From positions 1 to 36,052 of the forward strand of contig CADWAF010004302.1 in NCBI GenBank assembly GCA_902984215.1: a stretch of 36,052 nt of DNA, given 5' to 3'. The notes under the pieces were generated by a model. The model made no database searches, was not told the origin of the DNA, and saw nothing but the letters and a program-made list of their open reading frames with translations. Of the stretch, positions 17,327-27,718 are shown piece after piece; position 1 is the stretch's first letter, and each line of letters opens with the position of its first letter. This DNA is from Willaertia magna. Lineage: Eukaryota > Heterolobosea > Eutetramitea > Acrasida > Naegleriidae. A program made the translations under genes and the position numbers.

Positions 17327-19137
17327 GAAGGAAAGAGGAAATTTCTTCCAACCACATAAAGGTTGGAAAGAATATTTTCTTTCAACTAAGTGAAGAAGAG
17401 GAATGCATTTTCACACCGATAATAGGTAAGCTAATTTTCTTTTTTACATCAGTGAATTGATTACTTTTTGATTTCTGGTAAGATTTTGTTGATGAAAAGA
17501 ATGCGAGTTATTTCAATAGCGTAGACAATGAAAATCATGGTAAATCTATGGGAAGTATACTGACAATTGACTTATCTATGAAACATATACAAACGGATGA
17601 TGAATTGTTGGAATTAATTGAGAAAGAAGGACTTTACACAAAAAAAGAATCAATCCAACAATTATCAACCACCGACGAAGATGTAAATAATGAAATGTTT
17701 GAGGACTGTACTGAAGAAGAAATACAAATGGTTAAGAAAAGGATTCGTGAACAAAAATTACTTTACAAACAATTAGAAAAAAGAGACAGGAAAAATAGAA
17801 TATTTCAAGTACGTTCAGTACATAAACATATAACTAACGAAGAAGCTTTATACTCATTAGAAATGTGTAATAATGTTGAGGAGGAAGCAATTTTAAAATT
17901 AACAGACACTAATTTTTTACAACAAGTAAGAAAGAAAATAGCTCTGGATTATGACCCTAATCCATCACTGATAGTAGAACATTTAGTACCAATTGCTCAA
18001 CAATGGCAACAAGAAAACAATAATAACATTACTGAGTATCAACAAATAATACAACAACCATGTGTTATTATTAATCCAGTTATTGAACAAACGGCACAAG
18101 AATCAGAACCAAGTAATTTAAGTGACGAAGATTTAGACGATAAAGATGATGACGATTTTGTGATGTCTTCTGATGGAGAGGATAAGAAAGTTAAAAAGAC
18201 AACAAAAAAGCCAAAAATACAAGCAAAGAAACCTAAATCACAACCTAAGAAAACAAAGACAAAAAAGAAGAAAATAATTGAAAGTGATATTGAAGAAGAA
18301 GAAAATGAAGAAGAAAGGGAAGAAAAGAAAAAACGAAAGAAGAAAGTTACTAACTGTCCTAGATTACTACTGAATGATGCCTTAGGGGATGTACAAACTA
18401 AGGAAGGTTGGAGTAAGGCTAGAATCGAGGCTTATGCAAAAATAAAAACTAACCCTAATGCCTATTATTATAGATTTAATGAACCTGGAGAGCAACAAAA
18501 GAATGGTAAATGGACAAGAGATGAAAAGGAGTTATTTATTAAGAAACTAAAAGAATATGCTAAAACTACTGATAATTTTCAATGGGGAATATTTTCCAAA
18601 ATGATTCCAGGAAGGGTTGGATATCAATGTCAACAACAATATAGGACATTACTAAAAACAAAAGAAATTAAAACAGATATTGTTGAAGAATGTAAAGAAA
18701 GAATTAGTGGAAAGGTTGGTTGTAAAAGAAAGAAAAGTGATTCATCTAATAAGAAAAAGTCAACCAAAAAAAAGAAAATAATTGAGGAAGAAGAGGAAGA
18801 GTTTGACTATGAAAATATTGATGAGAAGGAGGAGGTTGTAACCGCTTCAAGTTCAGACGCTTCTTCATCAACCAGCAATGATATTCATGACATAAATAAT
18901 GATAATCCCCTCAGGGGAGTTATAGATCCAATCACTCAATATGAAATTGAAAAACCTGCAATAAGCCCATTTGGTCATGTGTTGGGATATAATACTTGGA
19001 TAAAGATTTTAAATTCTGAACCAAAGAATACTTGTCCATTCACAAAACAAATTCTGAGGAAGAGAGCGCTAGTCAAGCTCACTTATGACAACATTGACGA
19101 GTATAAGGATAAAATTCGTAATTTAACAATTTTGTAA
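17323..19137 (+). CDS. SANT/Myb plus U-box-like protein
   Basis: Modelled as exons 17323-17425 and 17483-19137 around a 57-nt intron (GTAAGC...GGTAAG), giving 585 residues; the join reads FTPII|DFVDEKN. The ATG at 17323 overlaps the kinase stop (ATGA). A start at 17548 is the alternative and gives 529 residues. Residues about 147-190 form a helical segment resembling a UBA/CUE fold. Acidic and Lys-rich tracts follow. A SANT/Myb-like domain lies at about 375-426 (GKWTRDEKELF, FQWGIFSKMIPGRVGYQ; the third Trp is replaced by Tyr). The C-terminal 77 residues look like a U-box: RGVIDPITQYEIEKPAISPFGHV, then NTCPFTKQ. I recall the same C-terminal pattern in uncharacterised fungal and protist proteins. 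Likely nuclear, possibly an E3 ligase on chromatin; function is inference. Confidence 0.72.
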
Positions 19138-19230
19138 TTTTACTTATTGTAAAAATAATTTATTTATTCAATTAAATCTATTTGTTTACAAGTTTACAAT
19201 TATCAATGTTTAACCTATCAAATTGAACTT

Positions 19231-21030
19231 TTATTCATCATTACGCCACGAAATTTCATCTACAAGCTCACGTACAAAAGATAAATCATTGTCTCTATAG
19301 TGATAGGTACGTGAAATATCTAATAATGGACAATTTTCCAGCATTACAGTTGTTAAAGCACTAATAAACATGGCATCAGAATAACTAATAATTTCCTTAT
19401 CAATTTTACCTTCGTTTAAATTAAATAAATTTTTAACCTCTTCCAATTTCATATCTTCTTTCAGTTCATGTGATTGATTGGCGCCTTGGAAAAAACATTT
19501 AGGCTTATCATTCTTACTTAATTGAATTAAATAATATAAATAATAATAATTATTGTCTGCATAATTTGGAAAATTACTTGCGTTAATAGTGATATAAATA
19601 TTTAAATTATTTAATAGAAATTGACATTTTAATCTTGCACCATACTGGTGAGTGTATTCATCAAAATTAAAATCTTTTGAATAGCATTCTAGTTTAATTG
19701 GTTTAACAAACTTCTTTTGTAATACTTCCTCTAATGAATCTTCATCAGTATTTTGTAAATTAGAAGGGGAACTACACTCTTCCTCTTTTTCTTCTTCTTT
19801 TGATTCCTCATTAAATGTTTGAATTAAAGAATAAACATTTTCAATTAAAATAAATAAAGTTTGTTTTTTCATTAAAATATCATTTCCATCTTTTTGAAGA
19901 TATGTCTTTAAAAAATTATCCATGTTATCTATTCCAGATCGTTTTATTTTTGTAATAAAATCATTTGGTGGATAATTACAATATTCATCTTCATAATTGT
20001 TTCTTCTTTTTTGTTCGTTTTGTTTTAACATTTCTTTTTGAATATTATTATATAAGGTATAATCACTAAATCCACTAATATATTGTAATAAATTTAACAT
20101 TTCTTTTAAATCGTAATTTATTTCTTTGTAAATTTTTAATTTTTTAAATAAATCTTCTAATTTAAAATCATCATTTAATTTACAAATAGAATTGTATTCA
20201 CTTTCATAAATTGTAATAATTTCTTCATTATTATTTTCTAAATTATCTTCTAAATTAACTTTATAAATTGTATAATCTGTATAACCTCTTCCATGAAGAA
20301 TATTATAATAATAAATGTGTAAAATAATTTCTTTATCATCTATTGTTTTAAATTTTATTCCACTTCTTACTTGTTGAGCTGATTGACATTTGAAAGATTC
20401 AAAATAAATCATTTCAATTATTTGATTTTTAAAAGCAGAACTATAAATATCATTTTCTTGTAATATTATTAAACTTTCTTCATATTGTTCATCATTTAAA
20501 AAGTATTCTTCACTTAAATTAAGTTCTTTAATTTCATTTTCTTCTTTTTGTTCTTCCAAATTATTATTTTTTTCTTCTTGAAATGAAGTATTAATTATTT
20601 GTAAATTTCTAATTATGGCAAAACAATTTAATACACAACCATTTAAATATTCTGAATAATTTGAACTTTTTCCTTCACTGTCATTGTTTTCGTTATCACT
20701 TTCTTCTTTTTCTTCTTTCTGACTTTCTTCTTGAGAATTTTGTGTGAAATTATCTTTTTTTGTTAGTGATAAAAGTGTTTGGTAGATTTTATCATGTTTA
20801 AATTGTAACCATAATTTAAAGATAAATGGTTTATTTAAAAGTTGACAATTTTCATTAAAATGTTTATTTAAATGTTTTAAATTCATTTGTGAAATTAAAT
20901 CATCATTTAAATAACACATAATTAAATCTAAAATAATTAAATCAGGAATGAATGGTTTAATTTGATTTTTTCTTTTCTTTAAATTATAGTTACTGTCGCT
21001 GCTTTCATTGTCTTTTCTTTTTTCTGCCAT
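19231..21030 (-). CDS. F-box-like N-terminus protein, otherwise uncharacterised
   Basis: Protein of 599 residues. Residues 1-26 are basic with a KKRKN nuclear-localisation-like patch. Residues about 26-75 resemble an F-box: PFIPDLIILDLIMCYLNDD followed by LKHLNKHFNENC and a FKLWLQF strand, where family members have LPDEIL...L...V.K.W. F-box proteins recruit substrates to SCF ubiquitin ligases; whether this one binds SKP1 is inference. The remaining 500 residues have no repeats I recognise (no LRR, WD or Kelch). They contain Glu/Ser-rich acidic tracts at about 98-125 and 405-425. The start follows an A8 run. The stop converges on the SANT/U-box gene with 93 bp between stops. Confidence 0.5.
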   Translation of the reverse strand: MAEKRKDNESSDSNYNLKKRKNQIKPFIPDLIILDLIMCYLNDDLISQMNLKHLNKHFNENCQLLNKPFIFKLWLQFKHDKIYQTLLSLTKKDNFTQNSQEESQKEEKEESDNENNDSEGKSSNYSEYLNGCVLNCFAIIRNLQIINTSFQEEKNNNLEEQKEENEIKELNLSEEYFLNDEQYEESLIILQENDIYSSAFKNQIIEMIYFESFKCQSAQQVRSGIKFKTIDDKEIILHIYYYNILHGRGYTDYTIYKVNLEDNLENNNEEIITIYESEYNSICKLNDDFKLEDLFKKLKIYKEINYDLKEMLNLLQYISGFSDYTLYNNIQKEMLKQNEQKRRNNYEDEYCNYPPNDFITKIKRSGIDNMDNFLKTYLQKDGNDILMKKQTLFILIENVYSLIQTFNEESKEEEKEEECSSPSNLQNTDEDSLEEVLQKKFVKPIKLECYSKDFNFDEYTHQYGARLKCQFLLNNLNIYITINASNFPNYADNNYYYLYYLIQLSKNDKPKCFFQGANQSHELKEDMKLEEVKNLFNLNEGKIDKEIISYSDAMFISALTTVMLENCPLLDISRTYHYRDNDLSFVRELVDEISWRNDE

Positions 21031-21095
21031 TTTTTTTGAAACTTTACAACGGTATTTTTAAAAAAAAAACATTGCGCAATGTTTACATAGGAATT

Positions 21096-21638
21096 TTATT
21101 CGTCCACAACAGAAGAAAAACAAAAATTAATTGTCTTTCCAAACCTTAATGCCATCCCAATTAAATCTCTTTCTAATTCTTGATTGTTGTCACGTGAGAA
21201 ATGATAAAGTTGTATTCCAACACATTCAGTCATTACTATCCTTTTAAATGTTTCATTCTTTACAAAATTTAAATTTACAAATGATAAATCCTTTTCTGAA
21301 ACAGCTATACATTTTTTATTTACAGTTCTTTCCATTATTTGTGTTAAATTATTTGTAATTGTTTGTAAAATAAATAAATTATTACTTTTTTGATCTTCCT
21401 CAATATAATTATTATTTGACAATGTTCTTTCATCTATATTATTATCACCATTCTCTTCAAAAAGTTGTTTTACTCTTTTATGTAAAGATATATTCCTTTT
21501 CTTTATCTTCTTTTTACAACAATCATCACAACCAACCCAACTACTTGTTAATTTGTGCGTTTCCTTGTCACTAAACTCAAGTGAATTATTAAAAGAATTG
21601 TTGTATTTCATCTCAAATTTTTTGTCAGTTAAGAACAT
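21096..21638 (-). CDS. Uncharacterised 180-residue protein
   Basis: I do not recognise this protein. It has a CxxCC-type cluster (GCDDCCKKKIKKR) near residues 36-48, then a basic then polar region, and a more hydrophobic C-terminal half (SFVNLNFVKNETFKRIVMTECVG). It lies 65 bp upstream of the F-box-like gene on the same strand, and the two could be related or co-transcribed. Its C-terminus (MTECVGIQLYHFSRDNNQELERDL) shares a faint pattern with the F-box gene's end (LENCPLLDISRTYHYRDNDLS); this may be chance. Length, internal Cys/His and the uninterrupted frame argue for a real gene, but no family supports it. Confidence 0.45.
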   Translation of the reverse strand: MFLTDKKFEMKYNNSFNNSLEFSDKETHKLTSSWVGCDDCCKKKIKKRNISLHKRVKQLFEENGDNNIDERTLSNNNYIEEDQKSNNLFILQTITNNLTQIMERTVNKKCIAVSEKDLSFVNLNFVKNETFKRIVMTECVGIQLYHFSRDNNQELERDLIGMALRFGKTINFCFSSVVDE

Positions 21639-22126
21639 TGTTGACGATCTGAATACAAATTGTTTAGAAGTCGGGGTTACACAATGTTGAACCCAATATT
21701 AATTTAGAAAATTACATATAAGGATAGCACTTAAAAAAGGTTGTAATTCCAAAAAAATCAAATAACAAATAATAGTCAAAATACAAATAATAAACAATAA
21801 ACAACATTTAGGTTAATGGAATATGCGTTTTTTCTACTTATACAAAGATACAATATAACAAAACTTAAAAGAGAATTGTCTGCTTTGCCTATTTTGTTGC
21901 CATTTTAAACCATCTTCTTCAATGTTATTTTTATCACTTAAATGTATTACTTGCCTGACAACTTTTCATTATTTATTGAGCAAAGAGTCCACTATTTTAT
22001 GTCCACTGTTTTGTTGAATTTATTGTACTTTGTTGAATTTATTGTAAACTTAATTTCCTCTTAGATCCGATCCAGTAAACTTTACTAAAGGAAAAAATAA
22101 ACACAGAAAAAAACATCACAACAATA
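21639..22126. other. Intergenic, 488 bp, divergent promoter region
   Basis: Between the orphan gene (minus) and the PPR gene (plus). It contains runs of CAAATAA/AATAAACAA at about 21765-21805 and the tandem repeat described separately at 22010-22046. Two copies of GTCCACT at 21988 and 22001 lie just upstream of it. No gene seen. Confidence 0.5.
22010..22046. repeat. Two perfect 18-bp tandem copies (period 19)
   Basis: The 18-mer TTTGTTGAATTTATTGTA occurs at 22010-22027 and 22029-22046, separated by one base, about 80 bp upstream of the PPR gene's ATG. Seen directly in the sequence. It could be a duplicated factor-binding site or simple slippage. Confidence 0.85.
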
Positions 22127-22753
22127 ATGCAAGTAAGACATTTCAGTAGAATTGCCGCCAAACAAACCACCACTAACCACAACGTGTTATCTTCATTATC
22201 AAGCATCATTAATAATAAATTAGAAAATAAATTAATTAAACATTATATAGACAGTGGTAACTTTAAAGAAGCAAATCAAGTCATTCAATCAACCATTGAT
22301 ATCTACAGTAATAAAAACAATATTTCTACAAACAACACTACTGACTTTGTAAATTCTGTAATTTATAGCTTTATGGAAAATTATAATTATGAAAGTGCAT
22401 CTAGATGGTTTCAGTATTTAAGAAGTAAAGTGAAGGGAGATAAAACATCTTGGTTATTAATTTCAAAATTAATTCAATCCAAATATTTTGATATGACATT
22501 TGAACAATGTGTAACAGAAATGAAAAAGGATGGCATATTGCCTGACACTGACGTTTATTTACAATTATTATTGGTTTTAGATAATAGAATGGAAATGAAA
22601 AAGATTATTGATTTTTATGAAAATCATATTTGTAAATTATCAAATAGTTCACTTGTAAATAATGTTACTAAAGAGGGAATTGAAATTATTGCCAATGCTT
22701 ACAGAACTATGGGAAATGAAGAAAAAGCAGAACAGTTATTGAAAGAACTGTAA
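22127..22753 (+). CDS. Small mitochondrial PPR-like protein
   Basis: Protein of 208 residues. The N-terminus (MQVRHFSRIAAKQ) is basic and lacks acids for the first 30 residues, as a mitochondrial targeting sequence would. Helix-turn-helix units follow with PPR character: KLIKHYIDSGNFKEANQVIQ (about 36-55), FVNSVIYSFMENYNYESASRWF, then FEQCVTEMKKDGILPDTDVYL, whose MKKDGILPD turn is the classic PPR MxxxGIxPD, and a last IANAYRTMGNEEKAEQLLKEL. PPR proteins bind organellar RNA and direct its processing, editing or translation. Heteroloboseans have many, including DYW-type editors; this one has no DYW tail. With four or five units it is short for the family. Confidence 0.78.
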   Translation: MQVRHFSRIAAKQTTTNHNVLSSLSSIINNKLENKLIKHYIDSGNFKEANQVIQSTIDIYSNKNNISTNNTTDFVNSVIYSFMENYNYESASRWFQYLRSKVKGDKTSWLLISKLIQSKYFDMTFEQCVTEMKKDGILPDTDVYLQLLLVLDNRMEMKKIIDFYENHICKLSNSSLVNNVTKEGIEIIANAYRTMGNEEKAEQLLKEL

Positions 22754-23156
22754 AAAACTGCAATACAGTCTGTAAAATTGTTGTAGTATAAAGAATTGTA
22801 ATATTTGTCCTCACTTTACTCTAAAGTGTCTTTTTTATTATCTTTTAATTTTACAAAAAATGTTTGGACCAATAATAAAAATGGCACAACTTTCATAATG
22901 ACATTAAAAACCCTCAAAAAGGGTTAACTTTGAAGTACTTACTAAAGTATAGATAAGATCTAAAGTATAAATGAATTAATAATCTTAACCAATTTTCTAT
23001 CTTAAAAATAATAACTTCATTAAAACTTACAAAATAAACTTTAATTACTTCATTAATTCTAAGAGAATGACTAAAATAGTTATTTGTTAAATACAAAATA
23101 CTAGCTGTTATCTTTAATATTGTTATAATGTTCTTATAACTTTATAAAACATCACC

Positions 23157-23225
23157 ACTAAACAAATATCTTCCAATTAGTCCAATCTTACTCTATTTAT
23201 CAAACCATTTAACTAAACAAATATC
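23157..23225. repeat. 14-bp direct repeat, 55 bp apart
   Basis: ACTAAACAAATATC occurs at 23157-23170 and again at 23212-23225. Seen directly. In DNA this AT-rich a 14-mer is only mildly unexpected. Confidence 0.7.
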
Positions 23226-25214
23226 AGATTTTATTTTTTCTAAATATAATATCATCCTTTTATATTTTTTAAACTTATTCAACCTAGTAGTTCTAATCTT
23301 TATTTTTAAATTTGTCTTTTCTTCTTCATTAAATCTATTAATATCTTTATTTGTAATTATTATGCTTTTAAGTAATAATTTTAATCTAAAAATTTTTGAA
23401 TTAAAAAATATTAAAAGAAGAAATAACAAAAAAAAAATAGTACTAAAAAAGTTTATATTAAAAAATTATGAACCAAAAAGTTTTATAAAAGAACTATTAT
23501 TATTAGTTAGTGAGGTGATATTAATAGTTAAATTAATTGCAAAAACATTATATAATAAATTATTTTACAATCTATATAAGTTAAACTTTTGACTACTAAA
23601 ATTTTTATAATTATAAATTAAAGCTCTAAAAGGATTAAAACTTATAGATGGTTGTATAATTTAATTATTGTTATTAATTCTTTTTAATTATGCTATTTGT
23701 TCTAATAGTTGAGTAATTTGTTGTGTGTTGTTATTGTTGGTAGATTTAATTAGTTGTGATATATTTTTTTACTTTTCACTCAATCGTTACAAGTGAATTC
23801 AAAAGTTTTGGTGAATTATTTTAAAAATATAACTAAAACAATATTTGCAAAATTTAAAACTATTTACATAAAAGTTAAAAATACTCTAAATACATTCAAA
23901 ACAAGAATGGATTCTATTAATAGTATTTATTTTTCTCAAAATAAACTATTGTTTAACAAATAAATAACTACTATTCTCAATGTTTCTGAAAGAGTAGTAA
24001 TATATTAGAAAAAAAAAATCTTTTTTCTTATTTTTTTCCTCTAAATCATCATAAAATAGCGCAAAACACTTTAAATACACCCTAAATACTCATAAATTTA
24101 TTGAATTTATTTTTATCAATTATACTTAACAATACCCCACTACTTCTTTATATGATTTTTAAATACTACTTAACTCAATTGACATTTATTATAGTAAAAT
24201 AATAATCTACAATATTTTCTCTAAAAATAGCTATTCTTATAAAAAACTATCTTACAAGCATTAGTTAAAGTTTAAACTAGTTAATATTTTTAAATATTTA
24301 AAATATACTCAAGTAATAAATATTTTATTTTTGTATATTAACTAAAACAAGATAAAGTACTGTAATGAAAATCACTTTGTATTTAAAAATCTTTTTAGAA
24401 GAAAGATTATTAGTAAAATTGAAAAATATATATATATTATAAATAATTATACCAATATCAACATATCATTTACAATAACATTATTAACAGATCTTACAAG
24501 TAAAACTTTTATCTTTACTAACCTACATCAGAATTCAAATATATAAGAAGATTTTTTTGTATTTATAAAGAAATGCATAAAATAAAAAAAATTGGTACAA
24601 GGCAATTATTTTATAATGAACAACACTTCTGTTTATAATAGTTGTAATATATTTGAAAAATTGTTAAAAGTGTTACAATAAAAAAAATTAAATTAGTGTT
24701 TTTACTATCTTATTCACTAGAACTCAATTTATATTAATACATTTTCTATATAATCAAAGTTCATTTACATAATATTAGATATTACAATGTTTTAATTTTG
24801 TTTAACCAATTAATAAATACTGCTTCAAACACTATATATTATAATCTTGTTCATAATATTTATCATCATTGCTTCTTTTGTTTTAAAAAGGAATTAAGAA
24901 AATATTTAGAAAATTTCTTTTCTACTAATTTAAAACACAAAGTACCTACTTGGAATAAAGTAATTGATAAAATGAATTAGTTAAATAAAGCACTTACTTT
25001 TAAACTCTTACACATTACTTTTCTATCAAACAATACACATTACACAATTGACTATTCTTAACTTTTCAATTGACCAACTCTTCTTTTTATTGATATAACT
25101 AACATAAAGTTCACATTAACTGTTATTATTTGATTGTTTATTTTATTAGGAAATATAATAATATTTTTTTTTAAAAACATTGCAAAGGTTAAAGATATTT
25201 AGTCTTGTATGGAA

Positions 25215-25230
25215 ATATTTTTAAAAATAT
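25215..25230. repeat. 16-bp perfect palindrome
   Basis: ATATTTTTAAAAATAT is a perfect palindrome within the gene-free block. It could be a cruciform, an A/T-rich protein site or chance in AT-rich DNA. Confidence 0.7.
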
Positions 25231-25701
25231 CATTTTATTTTAACACAACTTCAAAATTAACGAACTGTATAACATTAAGATTATGTTTAATACTTATATA
25301 TAATATAGTTAATCTAATCTTTAAAAAGGATCTAAGTTAAATAATGAACTATTTCAACAAGTATTAATTGATTTACTCTAACCCTATAATTAAACACTTT
25401 CAATACAGTAATAGTCATTTAACGTTTTTAAGGTAACTTCCGCTAAAAAAATTCTGAATAGTCAACTAGGTTATTACTCTATTCTATTTAAACAAAATTA
25501 ATGCACACTTTCTATCTTAAAAATTGCAAGTAGGTAATAAATTTCAGGTGACAAAAATTTGCAAATAGACTTTATGAACATTTTATTTGGAAGATAATGA
25601 TAAATATAACAGAAGGTCTGAAAATGTTTTCCTCCGATTTTCTATTTAACACAAGGTCAAATTAGCAACACACAACAAAACATCAAACAAAAAATTGTGA
25701 A

Positions 25702-26673
25702 ATGCAAACAAGAAATTCACACTTACTAGCTCTAACATTTGCTGTCTCAAAATTTAAGTTTAACAAAACAGCACTCGGCATTAATACATTTAATAAGAAG
25801 AAGAACAACAACAAATTATGGAATCAACAATATCGTTCTATTTACTGTTGTCCAATTAATATGCCAAAAACCAATCCAGAAAATCTTCTGAAAAGAGACA
25901 ACAATCCTCTAAGCGATGAAGTAACTCTGTTAATAAGAATAATTGCAGATGTTGCTAGTGGAAATTATACAAACTTGATTACTCATTGGCAATATTTACT
26001 ATGTACCTATGGAGATCAACATAAGATGCCACAAATTGCAATGGAATTGGTTAGTCAAACACATGCAATGTGTGGATTTCCAAAAGTCTTAAACTCTTTA
26101 TCTGCAATGCACAACGACTACATCTCCAATGCCACTAATAAGGAAGAGGCTGAAAATTATTGGCAAAAAGCGATTGTTAATCCAGAATGTAAACCTGTAT
26201 CAATCTTGCAAGAAGAAGTCGAAGGAGATGTTGCTTTGAAGGCTATCTATGGACATACGGGAGCAAAAAGACTTGTGGAGAAGATGGCCATCATCCATCC
26301 AATGATGAATAGTTACATGATTGACCACGCTTATGGTACAGTACTTCAACCTAGGAAACATGTGTTTCTCCCACTTAGAGAACTAGCTGTGGTAATGGCC
26401 TTGTGTTATGAAGCCCCAATACAAAAACCTCAATTAGCATCTCATTTGAAAGGATTTTTAAGAATGTATCGCGTAGAGAATGAATTAATGTATTCAATTC
26501 CTATTGTTAGACCAAACATGACAGAACAAGTAGAGGAAGAAGCCTCTTTACCTGGAAAATTAGTTAAACAAGTTTTAGAATTCGCTCCAGAATTTTATAA
26601 TAAGCCTGAATTATCAAAACACATTCAATCTGTTTGGGGAAAATTCCAAGAACGTGGTCAATTTAGTTTATAG
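25702..26673 (+). CDS. Carboxymuconolactone-decarboxylase-like protein, probably mitochondrial
   Basis: Protein of 323 residues. The first 50 residues are basic and almost free of acids (MQTRNSHLLALTFAVSKFKF), consistent with a mitochondrial presequence. Two all-helical CMD/AhpD-like segments follow. One is around 110-140, with ELVSQTHAMCGFPKVLNSLSA, resembling the family's GGFP-x-ALNAL pattern. The second is around 220-262, with LPLRELAVVMALCY and SHLKGFLRMYRVENEL, the family's RELxxLA...H...ALxxGxTxEE core (His248). The AhpD CxxC peroxidase pair is absent; only Cys235 lies near the usual place, so peroxidase chemistry is doubtful. Family members include decarboxylases, peroxidase reductants and proteins of unknown role; substrate unknown. 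Confidence 0.7.
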   Translation: MQTRNSHLLALTFAVSKFKFNKTALGINTFNKKKNNNKLWNQQYRSIYCCPINMPKTNPENLLKRDNNPLSDEVTLLIRIIADVASGNYTNLITHWQYLLCTYGDQHKMPQIAMELVSQTHAMCGFPKVLNSLSAMHNDYISNATNKEEAENYWQKAIVNPECKPVSILQEEVEGDVALKAIYGHTGAKRLVEKMAIIHPMMNSYMIDHAYGTVLQPRKHVFLPLRELAVVMALCYEAPIQKPQLASHLKGFLRMYRVENELMYSIPIVRPNMTEQVEEEASLPGKLVKQVLEFAPEFYNKPELSKHIQSVWGKFQERGQFSL

Positions 26674-26880
26674 GTAATTTTTTCGTTTACTCTTTCTACT
26701 TAATGCAGTGTGTTGTAGTTTTTAAGAGGATTAGATTGATGCTGAAATAACATCCTAAAGGGGATGAGTCATCAACTAAATAAATTCAAACTTTGTGAAA
26801 TTGTCTTAAGCTTTATTTGTTATTTTACAGTTAATTTTATACAATTAGAAATTAAATAATTGTTTTGGTATTAATTTATA

Positions 26881-27718
26881 TTACAGAATGTTACACGTTC
26901 TCGATCTACTTCTGGTTGACTCCATATTTCTTTTACTTTGTCTATATAAATCTTTTTTCTCTTTCTGTTTTGTTGGAGAGGAATATTTCCTTACGTGTGT
27001 TAAGCAAGTAGAAAAAGCCTCACCCACATTTAATCCTAATTTTGCAGAGGTTTCTACGTAAGGTATTCCTCCCAATTCTTTTGCTAATAAAATTCCTTGT
27101 TCACTTGTTATCTTTCTGTCACTTGTAATGTCACATTTATTTGCCTTTAAATTGTAAAAATTATATCTTGTTAATAATTTACTTACACATAAAACCATTG
27201 GAAAAGTTTCCCTATCTTTAATTAATAAAATTTTATGATATAAATTCTTTACTCTTTTAAAACTTTCTTTACAGTCAACTGAATAGACTAATAAAAATCC
27301 GTCGGCTTGTCTAAAATAATTATCTTCTAATCCAACATATTCTTCTTGTCCAGCAGTATCTAATATTTCTAATTGAACTGTTTGCAATCCAATTTTTAAT
27401 CTTTTTTTATATTTGTCTTCTATTGTTGGATCATATTCCTTAATAAAAATATTTTGTATATATTTTACAGTTAAGCATGATTTTCCAACCTGTTGTTATT
27501 TATTTTTCAATAATTAAAATTGCAATTGTTTACAATGGTATTAAATAAAATGGATTAGAAATAAAAAAACATACTGCACCATTTCCGACAACTGCAAGTA
27601 CATAGCTTTCATCAAAAGCTTCAGCTGCATCAAAATCAAAAGAAGATGTTGACCCTGAGTGAGAATTAAATGTTGTAATAGATGAAGATTTTCTAATATG
27701 ACCACTACCTCTCTTCAT
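26881..27718 (-). CDS. Ras-family small GTPase with CaaX box (three exons)
   Basis: Exons 27575-27718, 27187-27489 and 26881-27144, with introns of 85 nt (GTATGT...ACAG) and 42 nt (GTAAGT...AAAG), both in phase 0; 236 residues. The first intron splits the P-loop: GNGA|VGKS (G45-S52). The effector region EYDPTIEDKY is Ras/Rap-type. The switch II motif is DTAGQEEY (Asp92, Gln96), the base-recognition motif is ANKCDI (Asn151-Asp154, restored by removing the second intron), and ETSAK is present. It ends TCNIL, a CaaX box whose final Leu favours geranylgeranylation. A 40-residue Ser/Asp-rich N-terminal extension precedes the G domain. Ras-type GTPases relay receptor signals at the plasma membrane; heteroloboseans have many. 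The subfamily (Ras, Rap or Rheb) is not settled by eye. Confidence 0.92.

Larger units (their letters stand above)
22754..25701. other. 2.9-kb gene-free, extremely AT-rich block
   Basis: No convincing gene on either strand. The frames of 60-78 codons present here (around 22914-23096, 23193-23592 and 24798-24980) encode only Lys/Asn/Ile/Phe/Leu strings with no family pattern, and they overlap on opposite strands. The block contains a T-rich to A-rich switch around 23240-23470, a 14-bp direct repeat, short AT microsatellite near 24426, palindromes near 24264 and 25215, and recurrent TAAATAC words near 23888 and 24073. A small hairpin, AACCC/GGGTT, lies at 22909-22925. I see no tRNA, no transposon ends and no known small RNA. 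Confidence 0.6.

Noticed and set aside
23193..23592. Overlapping opposite-strand small frames in the gene-free block
   Set aside because: Only K/N/I/L/F strings, overlapping each other, as expected by chance in AT-rich DNA without stops.
24798..24980. A 60-codon plus-strand frame ending in a Trp/Lys-rich tail
   Set aside because: Short, with no homology pattern and no splice partner visible.
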